Origin: Armatimonadota bacterium
GTDB taxonomy: Bacteria; Armatimonadota; Fimbriimonadia; Fimbriimonadales; Fimbriimonadaceae
Direction: 5' to 3'
NCBI GenBank assembly: GCA_020161505.1
Contig: JAIUNY010000003.1
Coordinates: forward strand, 62,001 to 126,000
Length of the DNA: 64,000 nt
The notes below the pieces were generated by a model. It was not told the origin of the DNA, did not search any database, and saw only the letters and a program-made list of their open reading frames with translations. Positions 62,006-64,000 of this stretch are shown in pieces; position 1 is the stretch's first letter; every line of letters starts with the position of its first letter. The position numbers were made by a program, and so were the translations under genes.

Positions 62006-62791
62006 TTAATTTCCGTAGACCAATTGGCCTCCAAAGTGACCCGCCAGAGCGACCGCGAGAGCGGCCACAAAAAGGAGAGCGAAGTACGTCTTGCTCTGGA
62101 TTTCGCCTTTGCGTCTCCAGAGGGTTGTTGAGATCATGAGTGCCGTTGCAGTTGCTGCAAAGAGTGCATGACTAAGTGCTGGGCCCGTCCACTGGTAGCC
62201 GCTTCGCAGAAGGGCAGCCACTCCCGTAGGAATTGCAACAGCCGTGCTGATTGTTCCCAGGAGCAGGCCCCACCATCCGGTCGTTCGCAACCCGCTGTCT
62301 TTCTTCCGTGCTCCGATCAAGTCGAACGCAACTCCAAAGAGAAAGAGTGCTATGGGGAAGTGAATGACAACAGGATGAAGCGAGTGCTTTGGAATAACTT
62401 GATCCAAGCCGACACTGATACGGGCATCGGTTTGGGTCTCCTTTCGTGAACGCGACTCAGCCGGATGGTCGCCTGGATCACCTGGAAGCGTGTCCAAACG
62501 AACCTCCTCACCATTCGACCATCCATCCTGGTCTGAATCGATACTGGCTAAGCGAGTCCAAATCTCGGCGTCTACTCCTGCTCGTTCAGACGACTTGATT
62601 GCGCTTCTTACATCTCTGCCAAATGGATTGTGCAAAGGCACATCCGTATGGCAAGTCATGCATTCAGCTTTGAGCAGTTTGGAACTCGGCTTCAGTTCAG
62701 CAACGCGATGCAACCGTTCCATCTCCTCTGGAGTTGCCACGCTAATGGCAACCCCTAGCACGAGGCAAAGACTCGAAACAATTCGTTTCAT
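62006..62791 (-). CDS. Cytochrome c-type / DUF2231 membrane protein
   Basis: 261 residues from the ATG at 62791. Signal peptide, then CMTCH (Cys44, Cys47, His48) as c-type heme site, a Ca-binding-like loop (DSDQDGWSNGEEV) and a C-terminal DUF2231 four-helix membrane domain (HPVVIHFPIALFLFGVAF). It may transfer electrons in the copper module's periplasmic chain. Confidence 0.72.
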   Translation of the reverse strand: MKRIVSSLCLVLGVAISVATPEEMERLHRVAELKPSSKLLKAECMTCHTDVPLHNPFGRDVRSAIKSSERAGVDAEIWTRLASIDSDQDGWSNGEEVRLDTLPGDPGDHPAESRSRKETQTDARISVGLDQVIPKHSLHPVVIHFPIALFLFGVAFDLIGARKKDSGLRTTGWWGLLLGTISTAVAIPTGVAALLRSGYQWTGPALSHALFAATATALMISTTLWRRKGEIQSKTYFALLFVAALAVALAGHFGGQLVYGN

Positions 62792-62802
62792 TGACCCGCG
62801 CC

Positions 62803-62940
62803 CTATTTGGATCGGCATCGTTTAGCCCCGCAGCCGCAGTTTGGACGTCCAGCCCCGCCGACGTTAAGTCGTCGTAGAATGAGCCAGATGTACGCTGCAC
62901 CTGCGAGTACCAGTAAGAACACGCTGCCCCAGTTCGCCAC
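62803..62940 (-). CDS. Very small Cys-rich membrane protein (FeoB-associated type)
   Basis: 45 residues. GTG start overlapping the upstream stop (TAGTG), one membrane helix (SVFLLVLAGAAYIWLILRRL) and a Cys-rich tail (NCGCGAKRCRSK). It resembles FeoB-associated Cys-rich membrane proteins. Its 3' end lies within 15 bases of the cytochrome gene's start. Confidence 0.6.
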   Translation of the reverse strand: MANWGSVFLLVLAGAAYIWLILRRLNVGGAGRPNCGCGAKRCRSK

Positions 62941-64000
62941 TACTTCACCTCGATAGCAAAGCCGAGAGTTCGTACTGAGCCGCGCCAGTCAAACTGGGCG
63001 TAGACCTTGTATAGACCGGGTTTGGGAAATCGACCAGTGAAGCGCATCACGCCTCGTTTCACGAGTGCTTCGCTCTCCGAATCTTCGGCGGGATGACTGT
63101 GGACCACGGTTTGCCCATCTTGATGAAAGATCATCATGTGGCCAGCCGCACCAAGCCACTTGACTGTATCCGTTGCGGGAGCACCCGACTTATCATCGAA
63201 GAGCTTCACTTCAACGATTGCTTTCTTGCCGACTTCGATGGGCTCAAGCGTGCCAAGTTCGCCACGAAGTCCGCCATCTTGGGCAGTTCGGGTGAGGGTT
63301 AGTTTGGTATCCCAAGTGGGTTTGTCCCCATGAACGCTCACCTTGGCGATCAGCACCCTGGAACCTTTTCCGGTTGGAGCGACATCTCCGTAAACCCAGT
63401 AGTCGCCACCGGCTGGAAACGTGATGGGAATCTCCCATGTTCCGTCTTCTGTCATTTCAGGATGTTCGTGGATGAACCAATTCAGGTCACGACTGGCAAT
63501 GAGAAGATGGAACAGCTTTTCATGCGCGATATCGAAGTCACGTTGAGTAGTGCCAGCTTTGACATCGATCACTCTCATGCGAAGCTTGGTTGGCTGACCC
63601 GCCATCGCATGCGTGGGCCAGTCGACTACGTCAAGGCGGTAGGGTTGCGGCCTGCTTGCATTGGCAGGACGCTCGTCTTTGACATCCACTAAGAAGCTGA
63701 TGGTCTTCTTGCCTTCGCCCGGAATATCCAAGGCTAAGTCAATCTTGTAGTCCCCGCCATGGGGGAAATACAACTCGATTCCGTAATCGCCCGGCACTCC
63801 TTCGCGATGAACGTTAGGCTTGGCCTCTGGCATGCCTTGCATACTCGGCATCGTCATGACGGCGGTGGCTGAGATGCCTCCAACGCCTTTGAATCCCTCT
63901 TCGATGGGATCCTTGGAAGTTGTATCGACGACCCGAAATTCGACATCAATCTCCTCACCCGCAAACAGGCCATCTTCAGGAACCCGAAGTTCAGCCTCGA
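62940..64000 (-). CDS. Exported YtkA/FixH-like multi-domain protein, 5' end outside the window
   Basis: The frame continues without a stop to the right edge, so the start lies outside. It contains at least two Ig-like copper/heme-linked domains: MTMPSMQGMPEAKPNVHREG with YFPHGGDYKIDLALDIP (YtkA/FixH type), a middle domain with RLHL-type strands (RDLNWFIHEHPEM, FPAGGDYWVYGDVAP), and a C-terminal one (GAAGHMMIFHQDGQTVVHSH). Met- and His-rich. It overlaps the tiny Cys-rich gene by one base and heads the operon seen here. Confidence 0.7.
   Translation of the reverse strand, partial: EAELRVPEDGLFAGEEIDVEFRVVDTTSKDPIEEGFKGVGGISATAVMTMPSMQGMPEAKPNVHREGVPGDYGIELYFPHGGDYKIDLALDIPGEGKKTISFLVDVKDERPANASRPQPYRLDVVDWPTHAMAGQPTKLRMRVIDVKAGTTQRDFDIAHEKLFHLLIASRDLNWFIHEHPEMTEDGTWEIPITFPAGGDYWVYGDVAPTGKGSRVLIAKVSVHGDKPTWDTKLTLTRTAQDGGLRGELGTLEPIEVGKKAIVEVKLFDDKSGAPATDTVKWLGAAGHMMIFHQDGQTVVHSHPAEDSESEALVKRGVMRFTGRFPKPGLYKVYAQFDWRGSVRTLGFAIEVK

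Overview
This window is a bacterial chromosome segment from a Gram-negative-type (diderm) organism: it encodes outer-membrane TolC proteins, beta-barrels and RND pumps. The overall character (leaderless operon heads with a TAnnnT box just upstream of the start codon, fused molybdenum-cofactor genes, many small VOC/YCII/SRPBCC genes) would suit an Armatimonadota/Fimbriimonadia-like lineage. That taxonomic guess is weak and rests on impression, not on a marker gene.

Positions 1-19.5 kb look like ordinary chromosome: a frameshifted M15 peptidase gene, a macrodomain protein, a large cyclase-domain/ATPase regulator, secreted proteins of unknown role, a CRP-like regulator next to a consensus CRP palindrome, an MFS permease, a tandem pair of paralogous small proteins, two overlapping tiny basic genes, a glycosyltransferase plus GH130 pair, an ArsR-SRPBCC-VOC operon under a strong promoter, and a purple-acid-phosphatase-like protein.

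From 19.5 kb to the right edge the layout is modular. Four 44-bp copies of the 3' end of a tRNA-Arg(CCU)-like gene (anticodon loop to CCA, minus strand) lie at 19534, 27796, 46614 and 55701, with a fifth, decayed copy at 27604. Each of the four sits in the same architecture: a TAGGTTCAA-type box on the left, another 11 bp to the right, in three copies an inverted partner closing a 41-bp palindrome, and pairs of GAGAGACC octamers spaced 11-12 bp. These look like attachment sites of a tyrosine recombinase that targets the anticodon loop. They divide the window into integrase-less cargo modules.

Module 1 (19.6-27.8 kb) is a heavy-metal RND efflux operon. Module 2 (27.9-46.6 kb) is a complete nitrate-reduction package: NasA/NapA-type molybdoenzyme, ferredoxin, Tat-exported Rieske protein, cytochrome b-like membrane protein, two NarK transporters, NnrS, nearly all Mo-cofactor genes and two Crp/Fnr regulators. 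Module 3 (46.7-55.7 kb) is a CzcCBA-like efflux operon plus a Zn/Cd P-type ATPase. Module 4 (55.8 kb to beyond the edge) is a copper module: CopA, CopZ, CsoR with two operators, and a string of periplasmic copper/cupredoxin/cytochrome-type proteins.

Module 2 has its own regulon. Seven 16-bp palindromes of the form YATGAY-N4-RTCATR (one weaker) precede its transcription units, most of them centred 41.5-42.5 bp from a start codon. This fits class-II activation of leaderless promoters by the two Crp/Fnr proteins, whose recognition helices are nearly identical. No integrase or transposase is visible, so the array must be mobilised, if at all, by a recombinase encoded elsewhere. An intact tRNA-Arg(CCU) is predicted beyond the right edge.
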